Shown here: one piece after another, positions 10,401 to 23,500 of the stretch
Position numbering within the stretch: the stretch's first letter is position 1
Layout of the letters: each line of letters starts with the position of its first letter
Assembly: GCA_003116995.1 (NCBI GenBank)
Contig: BDSL01000053.1
Span: 186,001-250,000, forward strand
Source of the DNA: Yamagishiella unicocca
Taxonomy: Eukaryota > Chlorophyta > Chlorophyceae > Chlamydomonadales > Volvocaceae
Reading direction: 5' to 3'
Length of the DNA stretch: 64,000 nucleotides
Program-made: the position numbers and the translations under genes
The notes under the pieces: model-generated
What the model was told of the DNA's origin: nothing
What the model saw: only the letters and a program-made list of their open reading frames with translations
The model's database searches: none

Positions 10401-13128
10401 ACGAGACTTGGGACACTCAGTGGTTGGGCTGCAGTCAGCGCACAACGCGAAGCCCCAGTCCGTCAGCCTCAGTCCGTCACCAGCAGCCCCCCCGGTTGCG
10501 TATGCACGGGAACACCCCTCAGTCCATCTATCTACACCTGTCAGCCTCCTCCCCCTGCCTCCTCCCCCTCCCCCTGCCTCCTGCCTCCCCCCCGCCCCCG
10601 CCAGTCCGTCCACGAGGTGGGCGGCTTCGGCTCCGCGGGGTACGGCTACAGCTGGAAGCTGGCGGAGAGCGAGAAGAACCTCCTGCGGACTCACACCACG
10701 GCGGTGTCGTCACGCATGCTGTACCGCCTGGCCAACCAGCCGGGGGGATTCAAGTGAGGGGGGGCGAGGGGCTTGTGGGGTAGGCCGCGGGGGGGGGGGG
10801 GGTTATAAGAGAATCCGCGAATCCACGGCCGACAAACTGATGGCGGTGAAGGGGATGGTGGTAGTCCAGAGGAGAGGCGCGGCAAGGAGACGGAGCGGAG
10901 GCGCTGCTGAGGAAACCCGGTTGCGGTCGGTTGGCGGGCAGGGGGGAGCTTGTGGGGTGTGGGCGTGGGTGTGGGCGGAGCCGGGAAGGGAACAACAGGT
11001 GGAGGCCGCCGCGTCAGCCCCTCCCGCCCCCCTCCTCCGGCCGTCCCTGCATTCCTCCTCACCTCAGGCCCGCCAAGTACTTCTCCATCGACCGGGTGTT
11101 CCGCAACGAGGCGGTGGACCGCACTCACCTGGCGGAGTTCCACCAGGTGGAGGGTGAGTCCAGGGAGGGAGGAGGGGAAGGCGGGCTCGCGGGGGAGGGG
11201 AGGAGGTGGAGAGGAGGCTGCGGGGTGGGGGGTGGGTGGAGGGGAAGTCAAGACGTGTCGTGGGCACCGCTGTTCAGCCGCAAGTGTATCCTTGCGGGGG
11301 CGGGAGGGGTGGAGGGCGGGAGGGGTGGAGGGGAGGGCGGGAGGGGTGGAGGGGTGGAGGGGAGGGCAGTCCGCTCCCTACCGCATGTACCTTCCCTCCC
11401 AATGGACCGCCTCGTTGCACTCGGGCGCACATCTCCTGTCGAGACCGGCCGCCCAGCAGCTCTAGTCCTCAGCCTCAGCCCCTCCCTCCGCCTCGTCCCT
11501 TGGCCCCCTTCGCCCGCTGCTCCCCTCCCTCGCTGGCCAGGCCTGGTGTGCGACCGGGGGCTCACCCTGGGTGACCTGATCGGAGTGCTCAACCAGGTGC
11601 GGCGCCTGGGTGGCTGACTGGGGGCCTAAGGGGGAGGGTGAGGAAAGCCCGTGGGTGGCTGTTGGGGTAAAGGATAATCCGTAGGGGTGAAGCGGGCAGC
11701 GTTGGAACCCGTCAGGTGTGCGGGAGCCAGGACGACCTGGTGGCGGTGGCAGGTTGGTTGGGGCGGGGCCTCGTGCGCTCCAGGGTGGGGATCCGTGATG
11801 GAGTGGCGGCCATAGGTAGACGAGACCGAGTCTGGCCCTCGGACATGCTGCGCGCCGGCGTCTGTCTTCCTCTGAACCGCCGCCCTCCACTCCACCGCTT
11901 CCCCCCTCGCCTGCGGCCCCCTGGCCTCCTCTTCTCCCCCGCTGCCGCCGCCTCGCAGTTCTTCAGCCGGCTGGGCCTGAAGAAGCTGCGCTTCAAGCCC
12001 GCCTTCAACCCCTACACAGAGCCGTCCATGGAGATCTTCAGGTGGGTGACCTCTCCGGCCCGCCCGCCGCGCCCCGCCCCGCCCCGTGCCGCCGAAGGTC
12101 GACATTTGACCTTCGTCTTTCGTATCCTCACCCCAGTTCTCCAGCATGCATCTTAAAACGTCTGTTCTAAACGATTTAGTCTCGCATCCACGGGTCTTCC
12201 TCAAAGCCCCGTGCGTGCCCCTCATATAGCATTGCGCCGCACGCCTCATGACAGGTACACGGAAGCACTCATGCGGTGTTGGCATCGCGCCAAAACGTCG
12301 CTGCCACGTGTGGGACCCCCTCGGTGCCACGTGTGGGACCCCCTCGGTGCCACGTGTGGGACCCCCTCGGTGCCGCTCCTCCCAGTGCGGGCCACCAAGT
12401 GCCCGCTGCCCCGCCATTACAGCGCTCTTGGCGCTGAGTGACCCAAACACCCCTCCACCCGGCAGACCGCGGGTGCCTGCCCCCCCACACACACCTAGTA
12501 CCCCTCTTATAGGGTACCTTCCCTGTCCCTACCGGCGTGCAACCTCAAACGCGTGTCTCTAAATTATTCGCCGTCTAGCTTTCCTCCTCCTTCTCCTATG
12601 TCGTTTAACGCGGGTCGTCTGGCCACACGCGCAACCCCTGCCGCAGCTACTCGGAGCAGCTGGGCAAGTGGATGGAGGTGGGCAACAGCGGCATGTTCCG
12701 ACCTGAGATGCTGCGACCCATGGGTCTACCCGAGGACGTCAACGTGATCGCTTGGGGTCTGTCGCTGGAGCGACCCACCATGATTCTGTACGGCATCGAC
12801 AACATCAGGGACCTGTTCGGGCACAAGGTGGGGGCGGCTGCGGGCAGGGGAGGCAAGGGCAGGGGACGGCGGTGGGAGCACGGAAGCCTCCGCGTCCGTC
12901 GCATTAGACCATCGACCGTTTGGGCTTCCATAGGAAGATCTGGGTGTTTTTCGTTGCCCGATTAGCAGTCCCAGTTGCCATTTGTGCCCATTCCCATTCC
13001 CATCCGACGTCCCGATCCCGTTCACGCGCGAATGCTCCTTCTCACGCCATCCACCCGATCCGCACCCTCCCCGCCAGGTATCCCTGTCAATGGTCCGCCG
13101 TAACCCCATATGCCGCTTGGGCCTATAA
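7441..13128 (+). CDS. FARSA: Phenylalanyl-tRNA synthetase alpha subunit (cytosolic)
   Basis: Fourteen exons, all phases consistent: 7441-7593, 7873-7998, 8162-8269, 8894-9009, 9276-9368, 9481-9571, 9720-9781, 9995-10145, 10605-10753, 11068-11153, 11541-11596, 11959-12041, 12647-12827, 13078-13128 (TAA). The total is 1,506 nt, 501 aa, close to the eukaryotic alpha subunit. The enzyme charges tRNA-Phe as an (alpha-beta)2 complex. The N-terminal winged-helix region ([20 protein letters not shown]) is followed by the class II catalytic core: [26 protein letters not shown], motif 2 [30 protein letters not shown], and motif 3 GLSLERPTM. No transit peptide is visible, which fits the cytosolic enzyme. 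Introns carry several repeats: a CAC run near 8567, a GGGAGGGGTGGA minisatellite near 11285-11370, 23-bp repeats at 12302, and dispersed elements. Confidence 0.97.
10168..10200 (+). repeat. Dispersed intronic element copy
   Basis: It contains AAAACCCGTG followed by GGAAAACCGTGG, the two-part core of the dispersed element described in the findings. It starts about 20 bases after the donor of PheRS intron 8 (donor at 10146). Confidence 0.6.
10801..10836 (+). repeat. Dispersed intronic element copy (AATCCGCGAATCCACG type)
   Basis: PheRS intron 9 contains AAGAGAATCCGCGAATCC followed by ACGGCCGACAAA, about 47 bases after the donor. The same core occurs at 42541, 49681 and, inverted, at 51561. Confidence 0.75.
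12134..12206 (-). repeat. Dispersed intronic element copy, inverted
   Basis: Read on the minus strand, this gives GAGGAAGACCCGTGGATGC, then a Lys-codon-like A-rich stretch, CGTTTAGAACAG, and a GCATGCTGGAGAAC end. The same arrangement recurs at 51611-51680 (also inverted) and at 53732-53790 (direct). It lies in PheRS intron 12. Confidence 0.75.
12302..12370 (+). repeat. Three identical 23-bp tandem copies in PheRS intron 12
   Basis: The unit TGCCACGTGTGGGACCCCC plus TCGG occurs at 12302, 12325 and 12348 without mismatch. Confidence 0.9.
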
Positions 13129-13320
13129 GCAGCATCCTCTGCGGCAGCAGGTGGAGTGGGGAGGACAGCGAGCGACGCAGCTCGGGTTTTTAAGCGGAAG
13201 TGAGGCGCCTGGGGCGGGGCCGCTGGGCGCGGGGTTGCGAGGGACGGGGGCGATGGGACGGAGATTGGGGGTGGAAACCTTCTGAGAGGGAGCGTGTCCT
13301 CTCGTTGAGGAAAGAGGAAA

Positions 13321-13325
13321 TGTAA
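13321..13325 (+). terminator. TGTAA polyadenylation signal of PheRS alpha
   Basis: TGTAA is found 193 bases after the TAA stop at 13126-13128, a typical distance in volvocine algae. Confidence 0.6.
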
Positions 13326-13935
13326 TTGGAGTTGGTGTGAAGTTAGGGCCATCGGTCATGGCGACATGGCGATGCCCTGGGGGACGGGACAGGCTCGGCT
13401 GAAACGGACACCAGCGAAATGGGACGACGGGCGGTTGGCGGGATATCCTGGGAGCGCGGCGGCTTGGGAGTTATTACAGTGGTTGGCTGGCTGGCTGGTG
13501 TACTTGTTGGGGCAAGGGGGCATACGTGTGTGCAACGGCTGCAGCCGAAGCAGCAGGAGGAGGGCGAGGGACAGCGGGGGCAAGCGAGGGGCAGGGCCAC
13601 TCGGAGTGCGGAGTGCCTTCCGGCGGTGATGCAGCTGGACGCAGGTAACGATACCTTCCGGCTGCGCCGCGTGTAGTCAGGACGTGTTCAAGGACGCACG
13701 CAAGGACGCAGGCCGCCAGCACTACGCTTCCCTCCTGCTAGTAGTACACGTTACAGTAGCATGCTGCATCTCGCCTCGCACGCAGAACCTCGCACGCCAG
13801 CAGGGCCGCTGAGCCGGTGAGCCACGAGATGATTGCAAGGGAAATGGAGTTGTGGGCAACGCAGCGACATGCTGTGTTTACAGAAAGGAAGGCGGAGACG
13901 TTCGGAACCGCTTGCTGTGTCTGTGACGCTTGCAG

Positions 13936-14787
13936 CAAATCCATGCTCAGACCCAACGTCACAGTGCCACACACGGCGCAGATTCACAAGTCAAGTGCCG
14001 GAGCGGCGAGTGCGTCCGCCTCTCCCGCTTTCCATTACCGGGCGGAACTGCCCATGGGTGAAACCTCCCATACCTGGGTGCAACAGAACACGACCTCAGG
14101 GACTTCCCACTTAATCCGTCCCATTTCGCCATATGGGCGCTTATTGAGTTAGCACCACGCAAGGTTCCTGATAGATAGGGACCCTATAGCGGAAAATCCC
14201 CCTGGGGTGCTGGCTGCTGCTGTTATTGCCTTTGGACTACTGACTGCCGTGGTGTCTTGGTGGTTAGCCATTGGCGCGGTGCGGCTGGTACGTCCTCACG
14301 ACAAGCGCGCTGCAAGCCTTGTTTGATGGCCGCTTGCTCGACGAACGATCTCTTAACGCAGTTTCCTGCAGTGGCCCGCCAGCGCCCATCACCTACAATG
14401 CACCTACCCTCGTCCATGCACACATGCCAGAAGCTCAGCAGTGGCTCGGACGCGGTGCGCGCACCGAAAGCTTCGCCTCGCCCTCTGAACGCTTTGGCCG
14501 ATATCACGTGCTATCAGATTGCGTACGAAGAAGATCAGCTGTTTGGGGTCAGCCACGACGCCTTTGCGCAACCCTTCTCTGGAATATCTGTAAGCTGAAG
14601 CGCTTGCACCTCATGCCATCCGCTTTCACCACCTACCCCATTTCCCCACCCACCGCGAGAGCCCCCGACACAGGAACAAGCTCTAGCCTTGGCAGTTGCC
14701 TCCGCAAAAGCAACGCAAGAAGACGCCAAACCCTGCATTACACACCGTGTTGCTGTAACAAGCAAATCCAGACGGGACATGGTTTAA
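13936..14787 (+). CDS. Unidentified single-pass membrane protein, 3' part
   Basis: Not recognised. Four exons join in phase: 13936-14057, 14179-14287, 14362-14589, 14674-14787 (TAA). The first encodes a polar segment with two Cys (VKCRSGECVRLSRF). The second encodes a clear transmembrane helix (VLAAAVIAFGLLTAVVSWWL) after DPIAENPPG. The third and fourth encode a roughly 115-residue tail containing LADITCYQIAYEEDQLFGVS and ending KSRRDMV. Arg residues follow the helix, so the tail is probably cytosolic. The 5' end is not resolved; frames around 13670-13830 are open but do not join cleanly. The agreement of all three junction phases is the main support. It could also be a decayed gene, or the end of a receptor whose ectodomain has been lost. 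Confidence 0.42.
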
Positions 14788-15716
14788 TAACCCACCACCT
14801 TGTACCCACCTTAGGACATGGCAAGGTTAGAGCCTATTTCCACTTGAGGTTTAGGACGCGATTTAGGTAGAAAGTGGAAATGTATAGATAGTTTAGCCGA
14901 TTTAGCGCCAAATAGTTAAGGGTAGTGGCCCTCGGCAACTTGGGACCACCCTAACGCGCTTCACCCATTATCTGCGCCAAAGGTGAGCGCCGCCCGAGTA
15001 ACCTCGGCTTGACTGCGTGTTGTCCGCATGTGCGTGTCTGCTAAGAACACAGATTGCCGTCACGGCTTTTCGTCGGCCTTGGGCTATTGAGGAGGCAGCG
15101 TAAAAGTTTACCACATATTCCTTTCATACAGGATAAACACGAATATGGGCTCAATTCAGCTGGTTGTACGTGCGTCGGGCATACCGACTCGAGCACATCC
15201 CGATGTCAGACCTTTAAAAGATGCCTCCTTGATGGATGCGATAACAAACAAATTGTGGTGGTAAGGATCAACGATTTTTTCTTGTTGTGGGCAATGACGA
15301 ACGGTTTCATGTTACCTGTAACAACTCTGTCGTGTGTGGTGGGCCGTCTCGATCACCGCTAGTCCCTAGCTACTAGCTTGTTTTATTGGCTCGAACACCA
15401 AGGGACAGTCTCGCCATAACCTTTTGCCTCTTGCGCGGTAACTCTTCTCAGGGCGTACTGCGTGCGTTCGACCGTACTGCTCTTTCGTAAGCGAGTTGTC
15501 TTACTGGCGCCAAGGGCATCCTTGCAACTAACACTTCGCCACTCAAGGAGTTCGTCCATCGACCAGCTGAAATGAATTATAGCTTTGTATACTTAGCTGG
15601 GAGGAGGAAATGGCACATAGAAACGGTCCAGTAGGGACCAGCGGTCCGTGTCGGACTGGCAATCAACGTGGCATTGCTTGGCGGTATTTCCCCAACTCAC
15701 GCTTCCTTTAAAAGCT

Positions 15717-15836
15717 CAGGGCTGCGTCAACGGCACATGGAACAGTGGTGATGATGTCCAGCCGTATAGTCGTGCCGCGACGCCCGCCACTTTCTACGTG
15801 GTCAGCAGTACGATATCTGCCACATTCACTCTGTGA
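15717..15836 (+). pseudogene. Decayed copy of exon 1 of the giant HRGP gene
   Basis: The frame reads AQGCVNGTWNSGDDVQPYS and ends just before CTGTGAGTG. Exon 1 of the gene at 17521 reads [18 protein letters not shown] and also ends just before CTGTGAGTG. The copy lacks the signal peptide in frame and about 28 residues of the middle, and nothing downstream continues it. It is probably a partial tandem duplication that has decayed, or the relic of a former neighbouring paralogue. Confidence 0.6.
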
Positions 15837-16373
15837 GTGTCCTGCGTGCAGCATTATTTCTGCATGCAGCATTAATCTTAGGGCCGGCCTTATCCAGGAA
15901 GTCGTCTCAAACTCCTTGTTAACCCAGCTCACATAGCCTTGCGAAACACCGGCCGAAGTTTCTCCAGTTCTCCGGTTAACAAGGCCTCGGGAGGAAGCAC
16001 ATCGGAGAGCTTCGTTCATCAACCACCCATCTCCACGGCCCCCGGGGTAGTTCGGGTCGTAAGCAGCCAGCAGGTGCTCGTGCGCCACCGTCATCGGCAC
16101 GTGCATTTCGTGGGCAGCTGCTGGACCCTGTGTCTTAACTACCCATTTCGCTGTCGACACGGTTATCTGTCGTGTTGTGTAACGTCTCCATGAGAGGCAA
16201 GACTGGGGCGCTGCGCTGGCAGCTGCGCGGGAGTTGTCGTTGGTTCCGGAGCCGTAGGCTCCAGGCAGGAGGACCGTATGGCGGGGCCGCGGCTGTGCGC
16301 GCGCGCGCTTTCCGAGCGCAACACCGATCGTCTCGGTGTTGCGCGACGCTGCGACGAGTTGTATGCTGGAGCG

Positions 16374-16445
16374 TGGCTGCTGGCCCGATCAACCAATGTG
16401 GCACCTGCATGGCTGCTGGCCCGATCAACCAATGTGGCACCTGCA
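16374..16445 (+). repeat. 36-bp direct duplication
   Basis: The unit beginning TGGCTGCTGGCCCGATCAAC occurs twice in tandem (16374 and 16410) with no mismatch. It lies in non-coding DNA. Confidence 0.85.
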
Positions 16446-17520
16446 ACCAACCCGGCGCTGTCCGCAACCACATTCTGCAACCAATCAGTTCCCATTAGGC
16501 CCGTCACCTAGCGTTTGCTGCCTCTAGCTTATGCAAGATGACGGATTTAGGACGGAGGGGCTGGGCCGTACAACCTGGAGGCTATCTATCTATCACCTCC
16601 GACGGGGGCCAATATCATCGTGCAACCCACCGGATTTGCGTTTCCCCCGTCCTCGTGGCCTTAGTTCTTGGTACTGCCCATCGTACTGGAATTCCCTTTG
16701 CCGACCGATTTCCGTCGGGTGGGTTTTTTTTTCACGGGTGGGTGGTGCTGTCGGTCCGGGCTGCTGCTGGCTGGCCCCGCCATTTTTCCGGCGGTGGGAC
16801 TTGGGATTCCTGGGTTGCCCTCTTTAGTCGGGGCCCCGCGAACTGGGCGCGACAGGGTTCCCTTTTGGGGCGTCTGCTGGCTGCCAGCGCTGGCTTGTTG
16901 TACTGCGAGGAAGTCAGAAAATCCACGGCTTGCGCGCCCATGTACGATTAAAATGCAATTACACAGTAGTACAATCTAAACCCTATGTTACGGTAACGCT
17001 AGGTAGGATTATAGGTTTGTGTCCGATCATCTGTACTTTCTAGCTGGCACTAGCCATTCAGTCATAGCGACGTCATTTTGTGGCATTTAGGTATGCTGGC
17101 ATTCATTTTGCTGGCCATTGCAATTTATCGAGTATGGCGGGCGGGTTCGCAGAGTCACATCCTAGCTGCGGGCATGAGTAGTCGTCTCAAATAATCATAG
17201 CATACCTGCGGAATTATTTACTCACCTGATGTACATGTACGCACGGTCGTGTGATGCGTTACCCAAAGTCCTCCCATTTCCAATGGCGTACGTTTGTACT
17301 GCTGCATTCAGAGTCATACTGGCTCTCGGCTAGATGTTTCCGTAGCCTATAATTCCACAAAGAAAGAAAAATGATCATTCTTGTTCCTTTTACGCTCAAT
17401 GGACGCCAACGTCAACGCGTCCTCCTTGAAGCCTTACTGCGCTCGGGCTAGCAGGTGCCCGTCCATGTGAAAAACGTTTTCATTGCTTCACGGTCTCCTT
17501 GGATGCTGTAACGAAGCGAA

Positions 17521-20500
17521 ATGCCGGTCAGCTGCCTGTCCATGGTGAATGTGGCACTGGCAGCCGCAGTTGCGCTGGCGACCCTTCTCCTTTTAGCGAT
17601 ACCAGCCGACGCAGAGGGCTGCATCAACGGTACCTGGACTGGCGGTGGCGTCCAGCTCTACAGCTGCACCGCCGCGCCCACCATCGCCTACGCGCGGAAC
17701 AGTACGTACACAGCGACCTCACTGAAAGGAACGCTCGTCGGCAATCCGAATTATTCGGAAGGCATGGCCTGCTTGCCCTCGGGCGCAAATGACGCCATAA
17801 CGCAAGCCAACACACTGTGAGTGCGATTCATCCGTCCGGAAGAGTGAGGTCGTAGTAGTGCCCGGATCGATGCCTGGTGAGGTCCCCAATCAGTGAATGG
17901 GGAGGTCGATGGCTGCACACTGCGTTTGAGGTCGTTTGCGCATATTGTTGGTGTGCTGTGCCTCGAGGCCCCCCACGACACGCTGGTACGTTCCAACCGC
18001 ACGCTTGGTTGCAGTTCAGAGGGGCTGGAACACACCCTGTCGTGTCCCCTCTTGTCCTTATTCCGGCTCCCTTCCGTACCAGATACTCAATCAACCGAGC
18101 CTCCTTAGGAACGGTGGTGGTGAACTTCACAATGCCTCTCTTCGCCTCCCAAGCTGGACTTCTGGTCATGAGCTGTCAGGTACAGAAGATGCGCGGTCGC
18201 TACCCTTTCCCCAAGGTTTCAACCAGGATACCAGCTTGCTGCGATCGATGCGGGCACACAGCGAGCTACGAACACATGCCGTTTGGAGCTCTTAGTCCTC
18301 AAGGCCGCCTCTAGCACATGTGGCTGCCTTGCAGGTGGTAGGTAGGGTAGGTAGCCGACATGCGCCGTTCTGCCGTACAGATGTCTACTGGGGCCTATGC
18401 CCACTAGCTTCCCACTACTTCGCACCTGCTCCCTTGCCGCCTCCGCAGCAAGGCTACATCGCCGCCAACCTTACTCTGCAGCTCTATAATGGAAGCACCG
18501 TCACGACAGCATGCCCGGCGGACAACTGTACCGCATCAAAATGCCAAGGGTCGCTATCGTACTGGTAGGGAGAGAGGCGAAACTGAAGACGGAGGGAATA
18601 TATGAGTAGAAGCCAGAACGGCGTCCTGGCCGTGCCATTGGGCATTTCATAAGGCCCTGCAGGGTTCAGATATAGCTTACGCCCCCGCAGGCCCGGCCTG
18701 TCGTACTATAGCTTGCTGTGTTTTTGCTGCAAAGTCGTCCAAACCTGGGCAAGGCTGCCAGCGCGGCGCCTTGCCGAACATGCGTCAACCGGTGCGGCCG
18801 CGCTGTGACGCAGGTACACGTGTGACTTCAGCGGCGTCCTTTTGTACGTCACCGGTATGACGTTTACCATTGGCGATAACATCCTCGGGCTCAATGACTG
18901 GAAGGTGGGGCGAGTGACCGCCGTGGAGAGTCCGTCCATGCCGCACACGTGATTGCATGTCACGTGCTGGTGACGACCCAAGTTCTCGTTTGACGGCTGC
19001 AATACATTCAACTTCCTTCAAATCATTGGCATCATCGCCCAATACGTTGCGCGTTTTATCCGGTATGCCTTCCTTCAGGTGATCGACGCTGCTCGAATGG
19101 TCGGCTACATGCTCACGTCGCCACCTAGTCCGCCTGACCCTCCGTTTCCACCCACCCCGCCACCGCCGCCAAGCCCGCCGTCACCCGCACCACCAAGCCC
19201 GCCAGCATCCCCACCACCATCACCGCCCCATCCGCCGCCACCGCCCAGCCCCGAGCCACCCCAACCGCCGCCATCCCCACTGCCGCCGAGCCCCCAACCG
19301 CCGTCCCCACTCCCGCCCAGCCCGCCGCCACCGTCACCACTGCCGCCCAGCCCCGAACCACCATCCCCACTGCCCCCATCCCCACCGCCGCCATCCCCAC
19401 TGCCCCCATCCCCACCGTCGCTATCACCACTCCCGCCCAGCCCGCCGCCACCTTCACCACTGCCGCCCAGCCCCGAGCCACCATCCCCACCGCCACCCAG
19501 CCCACCGCCGCCATCCCCACTGCCACCGAGCCCGAAACCGCCATCACCATTGCCGCCATCCCCTCCGCCACCGTCACCAGTGCCGCCCAGCCCCGAGCAG
19601 CCATCCCCACTGCCGCCAAGCCCCGAACAACCGTCACCACTGCCGCCGAGCCCGCCGCCACCGTCGCCACTGCCGCCCAGCCCCGAACCACCATCACCAC
19701 TGCCACCATCCCCACCGCCGCCATCCCCACTGCCGCCCAGCCCGCCGCCACCATCACCACTGCCGCCCAGCCCCGAACCACCATCACCATTGCCGCCCAG
19801 CCCCGAACCACCATCACCACTGCCGCCCAGCCCCGATCCACCATCACCACTCCCGCCAAGCCCGCCGCCACCGTCACCATTGCCGCCATCCCCTCCGCCA
19901 CCGTCACCAGTGCCGCCCAGCCCCGATCCACCATCACCACTCCCGCCAAGCCCGCCGCCACCGTCATCACTGCCGCCCAGCCCCGAACCGCCATCACCAT
20001 TGCCGCCATCCCCTCCGCCGCCATCCCCATTGCCACCCAGCCCCGAACCGCCATCACCACTCCCGCCCAGCCCGCCGCCACCGTCACCACTGCCGCCCAG
20101 CCCCGAACCACCATCACCACTGCCGCCCAGCCCACCGCCGCCATCCCCACTGCCGCCCAGCAACGAACCACCGTCACCACTCCCGCCAAGCCCGCCGCCA
20201 CCGTCACCAGTGCCGCCCAGCCCCGAACCGCCATCACCATTGCCGCCATCCCCTCAGCCGCCATCACCACTGCCGCCCAGCCCCGAACCGCCTTCACCAA
20301 TGCCGCCGAGCCCACCGCCACCATCACCACTGCCGCCCAGCCCCGAATCAGCATCCCCACCGTCATCCAGCCCTCCTCCGCCATCCCCACTGCCGCCGAA
20401 CCCGCAACCGCCATCACCACTCCCGCCCAGCCCGCCACCACCGTCACCACTGCCGCCCAGCCCCGAACCACCATTACCACTGCCGCCATCCCCACCGCCG

Positions 20501-23500
20501 CCATCCCCACTGCCGCCCAGCCCTGAGCCGCCATCACCACTCCCGCCCAGCCCGCCGCCACCTTCACCACTGCCGCCGAGCCCGCCGACACCATCAACAC
20601 TGCCGCCCAGCCCAGAATCACCATCCCAACCGCCACCCAGCCCCCTGCCGCCATCCCCACTGCCGCCGAACCCGCAACCGCCATCACCACTCCCGCCCAG
20701 CCCGCCGCCACCGTCACCACTGCCGCCCAGCCCCGAACCACCATCACCATTGCCGCCATCCCCACCGCCGCCATCCCCACTGCCACCGAGCCCGAAACCG
20801 CCATCACCCCTCCCGCCCAGCCCGCCGCCACCGTCACCACTGCCGCCCAGCCCCGAACCACCATCACCACTGCCGCCATTCCCACCGCCGGCATCACCAC
20901 TGCCGCCCAGGCCCGAACCGCCATCACCACTACCGCCTAGCCCTGAACCACCTTCACCACTGCCGCCGAGCCCGCCGCTACCATCACCACTGCCGCCCAG
21001 CCCCGAATCACCATCCCCACCGCCACCCAGCCCCCTGCCGCCATCACCACTGCCGCCGAACCCACAACCGCCATCACCACTCCCGCCCAGCCCGCCGCCA
21101 CCGTCACCACTGCCGCCCAGCCCCGAACCACCATCACCATTGCCGCCATTCCCACCGCCGCCATCCCCACTGCCGCCCAGCCCCCAACCGCCATCACCCC
21201 TCCCGCCCAGCCCGCCGCCACCGTCACCACTGCCGCCGAGCCCACCGCCACCATCACCACTGCCGCCCAGCCCCGAATCGCCATCCCTACCGCCACCCAG
21301 CCCTCCGCCGCCATCCCCACTGCCGCCGAACCCGCAACCGCCATCACCACTCCCGCCCAGCCCGCCGCCACCGTCACCACTGCCGCCCAGCCCCGAACCA
21401 CCATCACCATTGCCGCCATCCCCACCGCCGCCATCCCCCCTCCCGCCCAGCCCCCAATCGCCATCACCCCTCCCGCCCAGCCCGCCACCACCATCACCAC
21501 TGCCGCCCAGCCCCGAACCACCATTACCACTGCCGCCATCCCCACCGCCGCCATCCCCACGGCCGCCTAGCCCTTTGCCGCCATCACCACTCCCGCCCAG
21601 CCCGCCGCCACCTTTACCACTGTCGCCGAGCCCACCACCACCATCACCACTGCCGCCCAGCCCCGAATCACCATCCACACCGCCACCCAGCCCTCCGCCG
21701 CCATCCCCACTGCCGCCGAACCCGCAACCGCCATCCCCCCTCCCGCCCAGCCCCCAATCGCCATCACCCCTCCCGCCCAGCCCGCCACCACCATCACCAC
21801 TGCCGCCCAGCCCCGAACCACCATTACCACTGCCGCCATCCCCACCGCCGCCATCCCCACGGCCGCCTAGCCCTTTGCCGCCATCACCCCTCCCGCCCAG
21901 CCCGCCGCCACTGTCACCACTGCCGCCCAGCCCCGAGCCACCATCACCATTGCCACCATCCCCACCGCCGCCGTCCCCACTGCCGCCCAGCCCCCAACAG
22001 CCATCACCACTCCCGCCCAGCCCGCCGCCACCGTCACCACTGCCGCCCAGCCCCGAACCACCATCACCACTGCCTCCATCCCCACCGCCGCCATCCCCAC
22101 TGCCGCCCAGCCCCCAACCGCCATCACCCCTCCCGCCCAGCCCGCCGCCACCGTCACCACTGCCGCCCAGCCCCGAACCACCATTACCACTGCCGCCATT
22201 CCCACCGCCGCCATCCCCACTGCCGCCCAGCCCCGAGCCGCCATCACCACTCCCGCCCAGCCCTGAACCACCTTCACCACAGCCGCCGAGCCCGCCGCCA
22301 CCATCACCACTGCCGCCCAGCCCCGAATCACCATCCCCACCGCCACCCAGCCCGCCGCCGCCATCCTCACTGCCGCCGAACCCGCAACCGCCATCACCAC
22401 TCCCGCCCAGCCCACCGCCACCGTCACCACTGCCGCCCAGCACCGACCCGCCATTCCCACTGCCGCCGAGCCCCGAACCGCCGTCACCACTGCCGCCCAG
22501 CCCCGAACCACCATCGCCACTGCCGCCAAGCCCCGAGCCATCACCACCACTCCCGCCCAGCCCCGAACCGCCGTCTACACTGCCTACGAGCCCAATGCCG
22601 CCATCCCCACAGCCGCCCAGCCCGAAAACACCATCCACAATGCCGCGGACCCCACCATTACCATCACCACTGCCGCCAAGCCCAGAACCACCGTCATTAC
22701 CGCCGACGAGCCCGCCGCCACCGTCACCACTGCCGCCAAGCCCCGAGCCGCCATCACCTTTGCCGGCCAGCCCCGAGCCGCCATCACCACTGCCGCCGAG
22801 CCCAATGCCGCCATCCCCACAGCCGCCCAGCCCGGAACCACCATCCACAATGCCGCGGACCCCACCATTACCATCACCACTGCCAGCCAGTCCCGAACCA
22901 CCTTTATTACCGCCGACGAGCCCGCCGCCACCGTCACCACTGCCGCCAAGCCTCGAGCCGCCATCAACTTTGCCGGCCAGCCCCGAACCGCCATCACCAC
23001 TGCCGCCGAGCCCAATGCCGCCATCCCCACAGCCGCCCAGCCCGGAACCACCATCCACAATGCCGCGGACCCCACCATTACCATCACCACTGCCGCCAAG
23101 CCCCGGATCACCTTCATTACCGCTGACGAGCCCGCCGCCACCGTCAAAACTGCCGCCAAGCCCCGAGCCGCCATCACCTTTGCCGGCCAGCCCCGAACCG
23201 CCATTACCACTGCCGACGAGCCCAATGCCGCCATCCCCACAGCCGCCCAGCCCGGAACCACCATCCACAATGCCGCGGACACCACCATTACCATCACCAC
23301 TGCCTGCCAGTCCCGAACCACCGTCATTACCGCCGACGAGCCCGCCGCCACCGTCACCACTGCCGCCAAGCCCCGAACCGCCATCACCACTGCCGCCGAG
23401 CCCAATGCCGCCATCCCCACAGCCTCTTAGCCCGGAACCACCATCCACAATGCCGCGGACCCCACCATTACCATCACCACTGCCGCCAAGCCCCGAGCCG

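Larger units (their letters stand above)
14788..17520. other. Intergenic stretch upstream of the giant HRGP gene
   Basis: Apart from the exon-1-like remnant at 15717-15836 and a duplicated 36-bp unit at 16374-16445, I see no supported gene. Short open frames at 15054-15362 and 16531-16979 have no recognisable motifs and no plausible splicing. The last few hundred bases, which are AT-richer with a TATAATT at about 17349, probably contain the promoter of the gene starting at 17521. Confidence 0.4.

Noticed and set aside
19105..20163. Gly-rich minus-strand frame (GGSGDGG repeats) resembling a glycine-rich protein
   Set aside because: Same shadow effect as above, from the first part of the shaft.
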